This document shows, in pieces, positions 17,267 to 27,350 of a stretch of 64,000 nt of DNA (the stretch's first letter is position 1; each line of letters begins with the position of its first letter). Made by a program: the position numbers and the translations under genes. Below the pieces are notes generated by a model. That model made no database searches, was not told the origin of the DNA, and was given only the letters and a program-made list of their open reading frames with translations. This DNA comes from Sulfurovum indicum (lineage in GTDB: Bacteria; Campylobacterota; Campylobacteria; Campylobacterales; Sulfurovaceae), in the NCBI RefSeq assembly GCF_014931715.1, contig NZ_CP063164.1, positions 1 to 64,000 on the forward strand, written 5' to 3'.

Positions 17267-18931
17267 TCAGTCACCATTTGGTCCGTTGTGACAGTCATAA
17301 CAGCTTACTTTATGTCCTTTTGCAAAGTTTTTCTGTCCCCACTCGGTAGAGAATGAACGGTCGGTCCATGCAGCGGAGAGTACAGAACCTTTATAGTCCT
17401 GACCATGGCATACTGTACATTGTGCAGTATTGTTCTCTGCGGCACCTTCATGGCCTTCGACCCAGCTCTGGCCTACAGGGTGCATACCGTGCGGGCCGCC
17501 TGTAACAGTCTTGGGTACACTGTTGTGACACGCACTGCACTCACCGATCGTTCCGGCATGGCCCTGGATCTGATCACTCAGGATATTATCCGCATTGTGT
17601 GCAGGATAAATGGCATGTGTCGCTCCATGGCAGGCTTCACACTGCAGGCTGCCATGTCCTTTGCTGAAACGGTAAAGGCTAAGACCTGCTGCCGGTGTAT
17701 CGATATTTGTCGCGAATTTTGTATCGATGACATTTCTGAGTGTATTGGTCGCAGGGTCGATAGCTGAGAGTTCTCTTTTCCCGTCATGGTGGCAGGCTTG
17801 ACAGTTTGGTTCATGGAGCCATCCTTCCCTGTTGGTACTTCCTACTGCCGACATATTACCGTGGCAGCTTTGACACTGCATAGTATTATTGCCACTGGTA
17901 TCCTTTGCATCTCCCATGGCGCCTCTTAGACATTTGGTTTCAGCACCCGGGTGACAGGTATAGCAGGCATTTCGGTTATTGATGTCATCCAGAGGCAGTC
18001 CGTTAAGCGGATCGATCACTGCAGCATGTTTGCCGTGTATGGATGCAGTGAAAGCTTTTATATTGTTGACCCCGGTATTTGGAAGAGCATTACTTCTGTG
18101 ACATGCAGCACAAAGAATGGCTGTTCCGCCATTGGCTGTTGCTTCAAGTCCTTGCGGATCATAGGTGTATCCTTTTGCCTGAAGTGCAGCAGTATTGTCT
18201 GTTACGGCAGAAGGGTGCTTCTCATCATGCAGACGCAGAATATTGAACTTGTAGTCTTTTTCAGGGTCAGCATTGTTCACCCAGCCGGCATTTGGTTTTG
18301 CATCATTGCTTGGTGCATTACTCTGGTGGCAGCGTTTACAGTCCATCTCGTCACTGACCGGCAGAACAGTAGTTGCCTCTGCAAGAATATTCCCCTGGCT
18401 GTCTTTTGCAACGACTTTGACAAGCGGATAGTAGTTCTTGCTTCCGTCATCATTGTACGGGGTAATAGGAATACCTTCTGCTTCCCACCATTGGTGCACA
18501 GTATTGAAGGTCAGCTGCTGAGGTGTTTTGCTTGGTGTTTTGACACCGGTAAGCCCGGTATCCTGTGCCAGAACAACACCAAAAAGCTGTTTGCTGTGAT
18601 CCCAGAAATTTGTTTTGTCCGTACTTGAAGTATTCCATTTGCCATCGGTACCCTGTTCTGCTTCATAGGTGAGAATGATTCCTGAAGTGACAAGGTCTCC
18701 GTTTTTGTCTTTGATCTGGGCATGCAGATTATTGTAGGGAGGCAGTACAGAGAATACGGAAAAGTCGTTTCCATCCATACAGTGCATGCCCAGGTCATTC
18801 CATGCAGTCAGTACATAGCTGAAACCGGAAGAAGAATTACTGGTCTCCTGCACATCAGTGCTCCCCCCTCCTCCGCATGCCATAAAAACAGGTGCACTCA
18901 GCAGCAGTAACCATAGATTTTTTTGTTTCAT
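17267..18931 (-). CDS. Nine-haem lipoprotein cytochrome c
   Basis: A 554-residue multihaem cytochrome. The signal ends in the lipobox FMAC, so it is membrane-anchored. A haem-free N-terminal domain (about 35-190) begins with TAWNDLGMHCMDGND. Then follow nine CxxCH sites: CKRCH, CAACH, CYTCH, CQSCH, CQACH, CEACH, CSACH, CTVCH and CYDCH. Most have no distal His motif alike, so several haems may use His from the loops. Likely roles are periplasmic or outer-surface electron storage or transfer; the substrate is unknown. It is monocistronic and divergent from the RND operon. Confidence 0.9.
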   Translation of the reverse strand: MKQKNLWLLLLSAPVFMACGGGGSTDVQETSNSSSGFSYVLTAWNDLGMHCMDGNDFSVFSVLPPYNNLHAQIKDKNGDLVTSGIILTYEAEQGTDGKWNTSSTDKTNFWDHSKQLFGVVLAQDTGLTGVKTPSKTPQQLTFNTVHQWWEAEGIPITPYNDDGSKNYYPLVKVVAKDSQGNILAEATTVLPVSDEMDCKRCHQSNAPSNDAKPNAGWVNNADPEKDYKFNILRLHDEKHPSAVTDNTAALQAKGYTYDPQGLEATANGGTAILCAACHRSNALPNTGVNNIKAFTASIHGKHAAVIDPLNGLPLDDINNRNACYTCHPGAETKCLRGAMGDAKDTSGNNTMQCQSCHGNMSAVGSTNREGWLHEPNCQACHHDGKRELSAIDPATNTLRNVIDTKFATNIDTPAAGLSLYRFSKGHGSLQCEACHGATHAIYPAHNADNILSDQIQGHAGTIGECSACHNSVPKTVTGGPHGMHPVGQSWVEGHEGAAENNTAQCTVCHGQDYKGSVLSAAWTDRSFSTEWGQKNFAKGHKVSCYDCHNGPNGD

Positions 18932-19182
18932 TTTTCGCCCCTTGTAATTATAAGTATTTCAAATTCTAACAAAAGAAGTGTTAGCGGTTTATGTCCGGAG
19001 TCAGAGTGATATTTGAGGCTGGAAATATGGTTGGGTATCTCATATTCGGCTTTTTCTGGCACGATATAGGTTTTTTGTGTTAACATTTGGAAGAACTGTT
19101 TTATTGTTCGAAAGAGTGCAGTTCATATTCAATTCATAAGAATTGGCTACTCTGTTACTCTGATTTTCAAAGGAATACAACA

Positions 19183-20526
19183 ATGAAAAGAATTTTTTTG
19201 CTAAATGTATTAGCCTTTTCACTTTTTTCAATAAGTGTCCGGGCTGATACATTTGCACTGGATGAGCTTATACGGTACGGCTTAAAGCATAGTACAGCAG
19301 TAAAACAGAGCAAAGCGAAAATGGAGCTGGCTCAGGCACAACGTAAGGAGAGCAGATCGGCCCGATTTGGGAATATCGATCTGGTTGGGAGCTATACACA
19401 CTATAACCTGCCAAGAACACTTGCACCGCTTACACCTGCGAGTATCTTAACGGATCCTACTGCTGTGCCCACAACAACCAATCTTTTTGGAACAGGAGTT
19501 ATGTATTCTGTCCCTCTCTTTACCGGTTTTGCCCAGACCAGGCAGGTAGAGATGGATGCTATTGCCATGGAGCTGTCAAAAAGCAGACTCTCTTTGACAA
19601 AAGAGCAGCTTGCATACAATATAGCATCTCTTTACCTCTCTATTCTTGCGCTGCAGGATATGTCCTATGCACAGCAAAAACATGTTGAAGTATTGAAAAA
19701 ACTGAGAAATACCATCAAACACGAGGTTGATCTTGGTAAAAAGGCCCAGATCGATCTGTTGAAGGCGGAAAAAGATCTGTATGGAAACCTTTCATATCTG
19801 GAGGTACTCAAAGGTAATGTTGCGATAACAAAAGCTTCTTTGGCAAGTCTTGCCGGTTTGGATGATCTTGGAGAGATAGAACCGGTAAGGATTTCAGTGA
19901 CAAAGCCGAACTATTCACTAAACAGGCTGCTTGGTGAAGCCGCTTCTTTAGATAAAGTGCATATTGCCGAACTGAATATCCAGAAAGCTGACACAGGTGT
20001 GAAGAAGAGTAAAGCAGGTCGTTATCCCCAGGTTTCATTCAACTCCTACTACGGATATAATTACGGTGAAAATGACAGCTCCAATAAATACCCCGGAGAG
20101 TTTAACTACGAAAAGAACTGGCAGATCGGAGTGAATGCCAAATGGACACTTTTTGATTTCGGAAAAAGCGATGCAGCTACGCAAAAAGCAAAGATAGCAA
20201 AAATGCAGGCGACTTTAGAGAAGCAGCAGGTACTGCTGGATCTTCGAAAATCACTGGTGGAAGCCTATGAGAAGATAAAGCAGGCTTATGCAAATTACAG
20301 AGGCAACAACAGGCAGTATATATTGGCCAAAAAAAGTGAGAAGATAGAGCGTGTACGTTACAGGAACGGTGTCTCAACGATCAATGATCTTCTTTATGCC
20401 ATAAGCCAGACACAACTTGCAAAAGCAAAACTGATCGAGAGTCAGTACAATTACCAAAAAGGAAAGTTCTATATGGATTATCTGCTGGAGAGAGGCGTTA
20501 AGCCGAACGACACTTACCAAAGGTAA
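19183..20526 (+). CDS. TolC-family outer-membrane efflux protein (RND operon)
   Basis: A 447-residue outer-membrane channel of the TolC family with signal peptide (RIFLLNVLAFSLFSISVRA) and two repeats of long coiled-coil helices. It would give the exit duct for the adaptor and RND pump that follow. The ATG at 19183 has AAAGGA eight bases upstream; the longer ORF from 19087 has no signal-like start. Its last 13 codons are contained in the first unit of a 92-bp tandem duplication that continues into the spacer. Confidence 0.9.
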   Translation: MKRIFLLNVLAFSLFSISVRADTFALDELIRYGLKHSTAVKQSKAKMELAQAQRKESRSARFGNIDLVGSYTHYNLPRTLAPLTPASILTDPTAVPTTTNLFGTGVMYSVPLFTGFAQTRQVEMDAIAMELSKSRLSLTKEQLAYNIASLYLSILALQDMSYAQQKHVEVLKKLRNTIKHEVDLGKKAQIDLLKAEKDLYGNLSYLEVLKGNVAITKASLASLAGLDDLGEIEPVRISVTKPNYSLNRLLGEAASLDKVHIAELNIQKADTGVKKSKAGRYPQVSFNSYYGYNYGENDSSNKYPGEFNYEKNWQIGVNAKWTLFDFGKSDAATQKAKIAKMQATLEKQQVLLDLRKSLVEAYEKIKQAYANYRGNNRQYILAKKSEKIERVRYRNGVSTINDLLYAISQTQLAKAKLIESQYNYQKGKFYMDYLLERGVKPNDTYQR

Positions 20527-20660
20527 GCTTTAGTGAGATGAATTGCAAAGGGGCTTTGCTCCTTGGCAAGAAGAGAGGATAGAGAGGCGTTAAGCCGAAC
20601 GACACTTACCAAAGGTAAGCTTTAGTGAGATGAATTGCAAAGGGGCTCTGCTCCTTGGCA
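20489..20660. repeat. 92-bp-period tandem duplication at a gene end
   Basis: Two direct copies of 80 bp, 20489-20568 and 20581-20660, differ at one position and repeat with a 92-bp period. The first copy contains the end of the TolC gene; the second is a non-coding remnant of that end. Each holds a hairpin-forming segment (AAGGGGC, then GCTCCTT). The near identity indicates a recent duplication. Confidence 0.9.
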
Positions 20661-20692
20661 GGAAAAAACAATGAAAAAAGAGGGGTCAAGCA

Positions 20693-21772
20693 ATGTCAAA
20701 AAAAAGAATTATCATCATCATATTTGTGATCTTGGCAGCAGTACTGCTGATCAAGGGGAAAGGATTACTGGAGAAGAGACGGGCTGCGATTGAACATGAG
20801 GCACTTCCCTCTACATCTATGTTGAATGTTACGTTGGTAAAAGCGGAACAGGACAGTTTGCAGAACAGGGTGACTTTTCTGGCACAGGTTCTTTCGGACA
20901 AGAGTATCACCCTTTCGACCAAACTGGCCGGATTTGTCGAAAAGATTTTTGTAGAGGAGTCCCAAAAGGTACACAAAGGAGATCTCCTGGTAAGTATAGA
21001 TGCATTTGAAGTACGTTCAAATATAGATACACAAAAGAGTGTATTGAAGGCACAGGAGAGTGATCTGGCACTGGCCAGGGGTATTTATGAACGCAATAAA
21101 AAGCTTTATGCCATCGGCGGACTCTCCAAAGAACAGCTTGCCTCCTCCAAAGTAGTATTGGAGTTGAAGGCTTCAGCAGTGGAGGGAACAAAACAGAAGA
21201 TAGAACAGCTTCAGCATCAGCTCTCCTATCTGAAGATCGTTGCACCGTTTGATGGAGAGATCGATGCGGTATTGCTGCATGAGGGTGATTTGGCAGCAGC
21301 GGGGAAACCGATCTTGAAAATGAGTGATATGAAGAAGAAACTTGTTTTCTCCTACAGCCCGGGGAAAAAAGAGTGGATAAAAAAAGAGCAGGATGTCTTT
21401 TTGGATGGGGTCCGTGCCGGGTATGTCAGAACACTCTATACGACTGCACAGAATGGTTTGACTTCGGTTGAGGTGGCATTGAACCGGGAGATCACTGCAC
21501 CGGTAGAGAGTTCCGTGACAATAGAGGTGTTGACTGATGAGAAAAAGGGGTGTACCCTTCCGGATAATACGCTGCTGCACAAAAAAGAGGGTATCTACGT
21601 GATGCTGTATGAACAAGGCAGATTCACGCCGTTGAAAGTCAATGTGGAGATGCAGGATAAAAACAGAGTCTTGATCTCTCCTTGTCCCAAGGAACCGGTA
21701 GCACAGGCTTCTGAAGTGAAGCTGGCACAGCTTCCCGGTTATGGTAGTGTAACTATCTCCGGAGTGAAGTAA
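20693..21772 (+). CDS. RND efflux periplasmic adaptor (MFP)
   Basis: A 359-residue membrane-fusion protein with an N-terminal signal-anchor helix (IIIIIFVILAAVLLI). It has lipoyl-like halves around a coiled coil (KIFVEESQKVHKGDLLVSI and VAPFDGEIDAVLLHEGDLAAAGKPIL) and a beta-barrel part. It links the RND pump to the TolC channel. The stop overlaps the pump start (TAATG). The N-terminal anchor has no lipobox cysteine. Confidence 0.9.
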   Translation: MSKKRIIIIIFVILAAVLLIKGKGLLEKRRAAIEHEALPSTSMLNVTLVKAEQDSLQNRVTFLAQVLSDKSITLSTKLAGFVEKIFVEESQKVHKGDLLVSIDAFEVRSNIDTQKSVLKAQESDLALARGIYERNKKLYAIGGLSKEQLASSKVVLELKASAVEGTKQKIEQLQHQLSYLKIVAPFDGEIDAVLLHEGDLAAAGKPILKMSDMKKKLVFSYSPGKKEWIKKEQDVFLDGVRAGYVRTLYTTAQNGLTSVEVALNREITAPVESSVTIEVLTDEKKGCTLPDNTLLHKKEGIYVMLYEQGRFTPLKVNVEMQDKNRVLISPCPKEPVAQASEVKLAQLPGYGSVTISGVK

Positions 21773-24700
21773 TGGAGAATAACAGTACAACCTGGGTAGA
21801 GAAGGTTCTGCGAAAGCCGCATGTGATCATCGCTTTTCTGGCACTTTTTGTGATGGCAGGGATCTTTGGATATAACAAGATCCATCGTAATCTTTTTCCA
21901 AACTCCAACTACCCTGAAGTAGCAGTGGTTATTGTAGAACCCGGTTCTTCAGCAAAAACGATAGCAAGCAATATTGCCGTACCGGTGGAAGAGGAGCTCT
22001 ATGCTCTCGACCAGATCCGCCGCGCCTATTCTACTACAATCGATGAGGTCACGGTGATACGTGCAGAGTTCGAGTATACCAAAGATATTGATACGGCGGT
22101 CAACGATGTTACCAATGCTCTTTCAAAGGTCCGCTCAAAACTTCCCAAAGATATCCGTGAACCGCAGATTATCAAGATCACCGAAGCAACGGCACCGATA
22201 CTTGTGGTAGCAATGTCTCCCAAAAAGGGCTCTTCTCTTTCACTTGAAGATATACGTGATCTGGCCGGTACGGAGATAAAACACAAACTTTTAAAGACCA
22301 AGGGAGTCGCCAATGTTGATATTTTCGGCGGTTATGAAAAAGAGCTGCAGATCATTATTGACAAGAACAGACTGGATACCCTGCATCTGAGTTTGGGTCA
22401 GGTCATTGCAACGATCCAGAAGAATGACAGCGAGTATGCTGTCGGATTTGTAAGTAATGAGGAGCATCGTTATTTGCTGAAGGCGCAGGGTAAACGGGAG
22501 AAGATTGATGCCCTGAGAAATCTTCCGATCACTCCGGAAGTGAAGCTTTCTGATGTAGCAGAGGTCTATTTTGGACATTATGAGAACAGTGCCGCCTATT
22601 TTGGTAACGGCAAAGAGGCGATCGCACTTTCTATTCAACGTTCAATTACCGCAGATGTGATCAAGACGATCGATAAAGTTGAAGCGATCATCACGGATTT
22701 TAGAGAGAAGTATCCGAATATTGATTTTGAAGTGAGCGATACCCAGAAAGAGACTATTGAACAGAGTACCATGAATATGTTCGAGTCACTGAGAGATGCA
22801 ATCGTGATGTCGACCATTGTGGTTTTTCTGTTCCTTGCCAGTTTCCGTCAGATCCTGGTTGTCCTGGTGACCATTCCGCTGGTGTATGCTTCGACTATTG
22901 CACTGATGTGGCTGGTAGGTATCGATTTTAATGTCGTGACCCTGACAGCGATCATTCTGGCACTGGGACTCCTGTTGGATGATACCGTGGTGGTCATGGA
23001 GAATATAGAGCGGCATTACAGGGAGCTTGGGAAAAAGATTCATGCGGCAGTCTTTGACGGAACCAAAGAGATTATGTTTGCTGACTTCTCCGGAACGGTG
23101 ACAACGATGATCGCACTCTCTCCGATGCTTTTTATCGGCGGGTATCCCCAGACGGTCTTTGCCCCGCTGGTCGGGACACTGCTTTTGGCGCTGATAGCCT
23201 CCTATATCATTTCAATTATTGCGGTACCGCTGCTTTCTCTGCATATTCTGGCAATACAGCATCCGCTGCTTTTGAAGGTGGAGAATGGTTTCCATAAAGT
23301 GATAGGAGGCGCCAATGACTATATTCAGAGTTTTTTTGCCAATATTGTACGCGCTATTACCGCTTCCAAAGTCTTGGGGTTTGCATCTCTCTTTGTTCTG
23401 ATCGCACTCTTTGTGACATCGGTTAAGTTTGTGATGCCGACAGTTGGTCAGGAGTTGATGCCCCCTATGGATACAGGAGGAGTCAACATCAATATCACAA
23501 CAGATGCAAACCTGCCCATAGAGAAGAGTGAAGCGCTTATGAAAAAGGTCAATAAGATCATCAAAGCACAGGGAGAACTGCTGCGAATTTCGGGAAGCAT
23601 CGGCTCAGAGGCCGGAGTACTCAGTATTGGATCAGGGTCCGGAATAGACCATTTGCAGATCGTGGCAACTTATGTGGACAGACATCATAGAAAAGAGGAT
23701 ATCTGGCAGATTGCCAAAGCACTGAGAGAAGAGATCGCCAGGTTGGAAAATGTGAAATATCTTGAAGTTACACCGTATGGAGCGACTGCTCTGGCGAGTA
23801 TCAGGGCAACGGTCGATGCCAAACTGAGTGCTTCGAATATAGAGCTGCTTCAGGATGCAGGTGCCAAAGTGAAAAATGCTTTGGCACATACAAAAGGGGT
23901 TGTCTCCGCTTCAACAACCTGGGATGCGGACAAAGTTGTCTATAACCTCAATATAGATGAGGCAGAGGCACTGCATTACGGGTTGAAGCGTTCAGATATT
24001 GTAACTCAGCTTCAGTTGGCACTGCGTGGTGCACCGGTGGCAAGTTTTGCCAAAACAAACAGTATGGACTATACTGTCAGAGTATGGTTGCCGAAAAAAC
24101 AGATCAACCATTTTGAGACGATCATGCAGATGCTGATAGATACGAACAAAGGCAAGATCCCGCTCAGCAAGATTGCGACACTGACCTCAGACAGAGAGCC
24201 GAGTCTCATTACCAGAGAAGGGCTGCAGTATACACTCGAAGTGTATGGAGACAGAGAGAAAGCTGCTGTTTCACACATTATGGCAAGTTTTGAAGAGCAG
24301 CTGGCGGAGGTTAAACTTCCAAAAGGGGTGGAGTTGGAGCAGATAGGGGATATTAAACAGTTCAAGGCATCTGCAGAGCGTATGGTGGGGGCGATCATCA
24401 CAGCGGTGATTCTCATCTTTTTGACACTTATTGTGATGTTCGGGAATTTCAAGATCTCATTGATGATCCTCTTTTCGATCCCATTGACGATCATTGGTGC
24501 ATCCTGGACCATGCTTGCTGTTGACTACCATGTCTCTATGCCTGCGATGATGGGCTTTATGCTCCTCTCCGGGGTCATTGTGAATAATGCCATTTTGCTG
24601 ATACACTTTGCACTGGAGCAGATCAATGCAGGTATCAATAAAAGAGATGCGATGCTCGAAGCGATCAAGATCCGTACCCGTCCGGTACTGATGACCGCTT

Positions 24701-24888
24701 TTGCCGTCTCCGTAGGTATGCTTCCTGTCGCACAGGGGGCTGCGATCGGGCTTGAACGTCTGGCACCGCTTGGTGCAGTCGCTATCGGAGGGTTGATAGT
24801 CGGGACATTCATGACGCTGGTATTTATCCCTGTAATGTTCATATGGACAGTCAAAGAACAGAGTGTCAGAGAAGATATGGCTGTATAG
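21772..24888 (+). CDS. RND-family efflux pump (AcrB/HAE1 type)
   Basis: A 1038-residue inner-membrane proton-driven pump. It has the RND pattern of one helix, a large periplasmic loop and six helices, repeated twice. The proton-relay acidic pair is seen in LGLLLDDTVVVMENI (about residue 400). The second half shows MGFMLLSGVIVNNAILLIHF. The periplasmic part has the loose sequence of HAE1-type pumps exporting hydrophobic compounds; the substrate cannot be told. It is the last gene of a TolC-adaptor-pump operon closed by a terminator. Confidence 0.93.
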   Translation: MENNSTTWVEKVLRKPHVIIAFLALFVMAGIFGYNKIHRNLFPNSNYPEVAVVIVEPGSSAKTIASNIAVPVEEELYALDQIRRAYSTTIDEVTVIRAEFEYTKDIDTAVNDVTNALSKVRSKLPKDIREPQIIKITEATAPILVVAMSPKKGSSLSLEDIRDLAGTEIKHKLLKTKGVANVDIFGGYEKELQIIIDKNRLDTLHLSLGQVIATIQKNDSEYAVGFVSNEEHRYLLKAQGKREKIDALRNLPITPEVKLSDVAEVYFGHYENSAAYFGNGKEAIALSIQRSITADVIKTIDKVEAIITDFREKYPNIDFEVSDTQKETIEQSTMNMFESLRDAIVMSTIVVFLFLASFRQILVVLVTIPLVYASTIALMWLVGIDFNVVTLTAIILALGLLLDDTVVVMENIERHYRELGKKIHAAVFDGTKEIMFADFSGTVTTMIALSPMLFIGGYPQTVFAPLVGTLLLALIASYIISIIAVPLLSLHILAIQHPLLLKVENGFHKVIGGANDYIQSFFANIVRAITASKVLGFASLFVLIALFVTSVKFVMPTVGQELMPPMDTGGVNINITTDANLPIEKSEALMKKVNKIIKAQGELLRISGSIGSEAGVLSIGSGSGIDHLQIVATYVDRHHRKEDIWQIAKALREEIARLENVKYLEVTPYGATALASIRATVDAKLSASNIELLQDAGAKVKNALAHTKGVVSASTTWDADKVVYNLNIDEAEALHYGLKRSDIVTQLQLALRGAPVASFAKTNSMDYTVRVWLPKKQINHFETIMQMLIDTNKGKIPLSKIATLTSDREPSLITREGLQYTLEVYGDREKAAVSHIMASFEEQLAEVKLPKGVELEQIGDIKQFKASAERMVGAIITAVILIFLTLIVMFGNFKISLMILFSIPLTIIGASWTMLAVDYHVSMPAMMGFMLLSGVIVNNAILLIHFALEQINAGINKRDAMLEAIKIRTRPVLMTAFAVSVGMLPVAQGAAIGLERLAPLGAVAIGGLIVGTFMTLVFIPVMFIWTVKEQSVREDMAV

Positions 24889-24889
24889 T

Positions 24890-24919
24890 TATATTGGAAA
24901 GATCAATATAGACTTTTTT
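24890..24919 (+). terminator. Rho-independent terminator of the RND operon
   Basis: Stem TATATTG/CAATATA (7 bp, 7-base loop) at 24890-24910 is followed by GAC and six T. It starts 2 bp after the RND stop codon and separates the two export operons. Confidence 0.7.
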
Positions 24920-24960
24920 AAAAAAATAGAGGATTGGCAGTTTTGGGAACAGGAGTATAT

Positions 24961-26211
24961 ATGAGGTTTTTTTTAGGGTTTCTTTTGCTGTTTGGTGTAC
25001 AGGGTATCTTTGCCCAAAGTTTGACATTGAAAGAGGCTATAGCCAAAACTTTTGCAAACCATCCGGATATAAAAACGTTTATGCTGCGCATACAGCAGGC
25101 GGAGCAGGGGTACAATGCCGCCTATGCAGACTATCTGCCGCAGATCGATCTTTCAGCTGCCTATGCACCCGTACAAACCTTTTCTCTGCCGGTTAACGGC
25201 ACTTTTCATACTGTTGATGACAGAAGCTGGAATGTTGGGGTAAGTCTGCGTCAGAAAGTATGGGATTTCAAAAAGACAAGTTCTCTGGTCGCTGCATCGA
25301 AGATCGATGAGGATATCTCTAAACTCTCTTTGAAAGAGGTTAAATCGCTGCTTGCCTATAAGGTCAAGACTCTTTATGCTCTTTTGGTTGTGCAGAAGGA
25401 GGCGGTTGCTGTCAGACGCAAAGACCTGGAGACCAAAAAGATTTTTTATGAACAGTCCAAAGCGTTGGTCAGACAGGGGCTCAAAAACCATGCCGATGCC
25501 AGCCGTTTTCTCTCTTCTGTCTATATTGCCGAAGATGCGCTTGCCGGTGCCAAGGCTGCGTATGAAAAGGCGAAAACCTCTCTTTCCCTCTATATGGGGG
25601 TTCCGCTTCCAAAGCGTTTGAGTCTGCAGTCAGGTGTCGTCAAAAAAGGAGCAGGGATTGGAAAGAGTGTGGAACGGGAAGTAGTTGCAAACAATTACAA
25701 ACTGAGAATGAATGACCGCACAGTAGAGAAGAACAGGATGCTGCAGCGTGCAAGTGAAGCGGCACATTTTGGATCAATTGATCTTGTTGTATCACATAGC
25801 AGGGTTGATACTCTCAACGCATACAATACCGAATATATCGGTGTCAGCTACAATCTGCCGCTCTATCACGGCGGCAGGTTGAATGCACAGGAGCAGCAGG
25901 CGAAGATAGGCTACCAGATTGCGCAGGAGCAGCGTGCGTCCGAAGCGCTTGCTCTAAAAGAGGAGCTGCGGTCACTGATCATAGATATCAGACGGTTTGA
26001 AAAGACGATCAAAGCCAAAAAAGCACAGCTTCTCTCTGCCAGAGAGACCCAGAAAGTAATTAAAGCGCGTTACAAGGAGGGGCTGGCAACCTATATTGAA
26101 GTACTTGACAGTACCTCTGTAGTACTTAATGCGGAACTGGGAGTTCTTGAGGCTTACTATTCCCAAAGTCTCGCATTGGACAGAATTGAATATTTAAAAG
26201 GAAAGATCTGA
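24961..26211 (+). CDS. TolC-family outer-membrane efflux protein (ABC operon)
   Basis: A 416-residue TolC-family channel with a signal peptide (MRFFLGFLLLFGVQGIFA) and two helical repeats, ending GLATYIEVLDSTSVVLNAELG in the second repeat. ATG at 24961 has AGGAG five bases upstream; the in-frame TTG at 24934 is not needed. It overlaps the next adaptor gene (TGATG). Together with the adaptor and ABC proteins it builds a second, ATP-driven tripartite exporter. Confidence 0.9.
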   Translation: MRFFLGFLLLFGVQGIFAQSLTLKEAIAKTFANHPDIKTFMLRIQQAEQGYNAAYADYLPQIDLSAAYAPVQTFSLPVNGTFHTVDDRSWNVGVSLRQKVWDFKKTSSLVAASKIDEDISKLSLKEVKSLLAYKVKTLYALLVVQKEAVAVRRKDLETKKIFYEQSKALVRQGLKNHADASRFLSSVYIAEDALAGAKAAYEKAKTSLSLYMGVPLPKRLSLQSGVVKKGAGIGKSVEREVVANNYKLRMNDRTVEKNRMLQRASEAAHFGSIDLVVSHSRVDTLNAYNTEYIGVSYNLPLYHGGRLNAQEQQAKIGYQIAQEQRASEALALKEELRSLIIDIRRFEKTIKAKKAQLLSARETQKVIKARYKEGLATYIEVLDSTSVVLNAELGVLEAYYSQSLALDRIEYLKGKI

Positions 26212-27350
26212 TGCATAGATATGTCAAGAATGGGCTGATTATCCTTGCCGTTTCGGCAGGTACAGTACTTTTTTATAACAAGGTGTATATTCCTAAAAGC
26301 ACATATGAGAGAGTTGTTTCCTCCAAAGGAGACCTTGCTGTCGAGACATACGGCATCGGTAATGTAGGAGCCAAATATACCTACAGCATCACTGCCCAGA
26401 CAGGAGGAAAGATCCTCTCTATCACTACGGATGAGGGCAGATGGGTCAAGAAAGACGATCTTCTTGTAACCATCGACAGTGTTGATGTACCGCAGATGCT
26501 CGAGGAGGCGGAGATTGCTGCAAAGAAAGCCGCTTCAGAGCTGGTGGCGACTCAAAAAGAGCTGCTGAGTCTGCAGGCGCAGAGAGAACTTGCACAGATC
26601 ACTTATGTACGCTATGCCAAACTCAAAGAGCAGTCCTTTGCTTCCAAATCGGAGTATGATAAAGCCAAAGCCGACCGTGACGTCATTGAAGCACAGATAG
26701 AGGCGACCAGAGCACATATTGCATCGGCCACCATGGAGGTAAGCAGGGCTCAGAAAGCCGTAGAGGCGCTCAAGGAGAAACTGGCACGATATATGGTTTA
26801 TGCGCCGGTAGACGGCTATGTTATCTCACGGGATGCCGAAGTAGCGCAGACCGTACTTCCTTCACAGGCTATTTTGCAGATTGTCAATCCTGAAGATGTC
26901 TGGGTAAAAGCCTATATTGATGAGAAGGTAAGCGGCAGAGTCAAGGTGGGACAGAAAGCAGAGATTACCCTTCGTTCACAGTACGAGAAGCGTTTTGAAG
27001 GGACGGTAGCGCGTATTGTTCCCAAGAGCGATCCTGTGACACTGGAGCGTGAAGTCGATGTGGTATTCAAGAGGCTGCCTAAACCTTTCTATATCAATGA
27101 ACAGGCAGAGGTGAGCATCTCATCAAAAACATATAAAGATGTGGTCAAAGTACCCCTGAAGGCACTGAGTTACTACAAGAAGAAGGTGGGAGTCTGGACT
27201 GAAAAAGAGGAAAAAGCACACTTTATAGCGGTAAAAGTACTTGTACGGGGAGACAAGGAAGCGGCAGTAACAGGTATAGAGGATAATATGACACTTCTTA
27301 TAGAATCCGAAAAGAAAAAACCTCTTAAAGAGGGCTCAAGTGTACATTGA
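26211..27350 (+). CDS. Periplasmic adaptor of an ABC exporter (HlyD/DevB-like)
   Basis: A 379-residue membrane-fusion protein with an N-terminal anchor helix (GLIILAVSAGTVLFY), lipoyl-like segments (ILSITTDEGRWVKKDDLLVTID and VYAPVDGYVISRDAEV), and a long coiled coil between about 95 and 190. It overlaps both neighbours by one to three bases, so the operon is tightly coupled. Typical partner of MacB/DevC-type transporters. Confidence 0.9.
   Translation: MHRYVKNGLIILAVSAGTVLFYNKVYIPKSTYERVVSSKGDLAVETYGIGNVGAKYTYSITAQTGGKILSITTDEGRWVKKDDLLVTIDSVDVPQMLEEAEIAAKKAASELVATQKELLSLQAQRELAQITYVRYAKLKEQSFASKSEYDKAKADRDVIEAQIEATRAHIASATMEVSRAQKAVEALKEKLARYMVYAPVDGYVISRDAEVAQTVLPSQAILQIVNPEDVWVKAYIDEKVSGRVKVGQKAEITLRSQYEKRFEGTVARIVPKSDPVTLEREVDVVFKRLPKPFYINEQAEVSISSKTYKDVVKVPLKALSYYKKKVGVWTEKEEKAHFIAVKVLVRGDKEAAVTGIEDNMTLLIESEKKKPLKEGSSVH

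Noticed and set aside
17951-18628. 225-residue plus-strand ORF
   Set aside because: It lies wholly antisense to the nine-haem cytochrome, has no ribosome site, and its Cys-rich sequence is the reverse reading of the haem motifs.
21173-21790. 205-residue minus-strand ORF
   Set aside because: Antisense to the RND adaptor gene; no plausible start and no family pattern.
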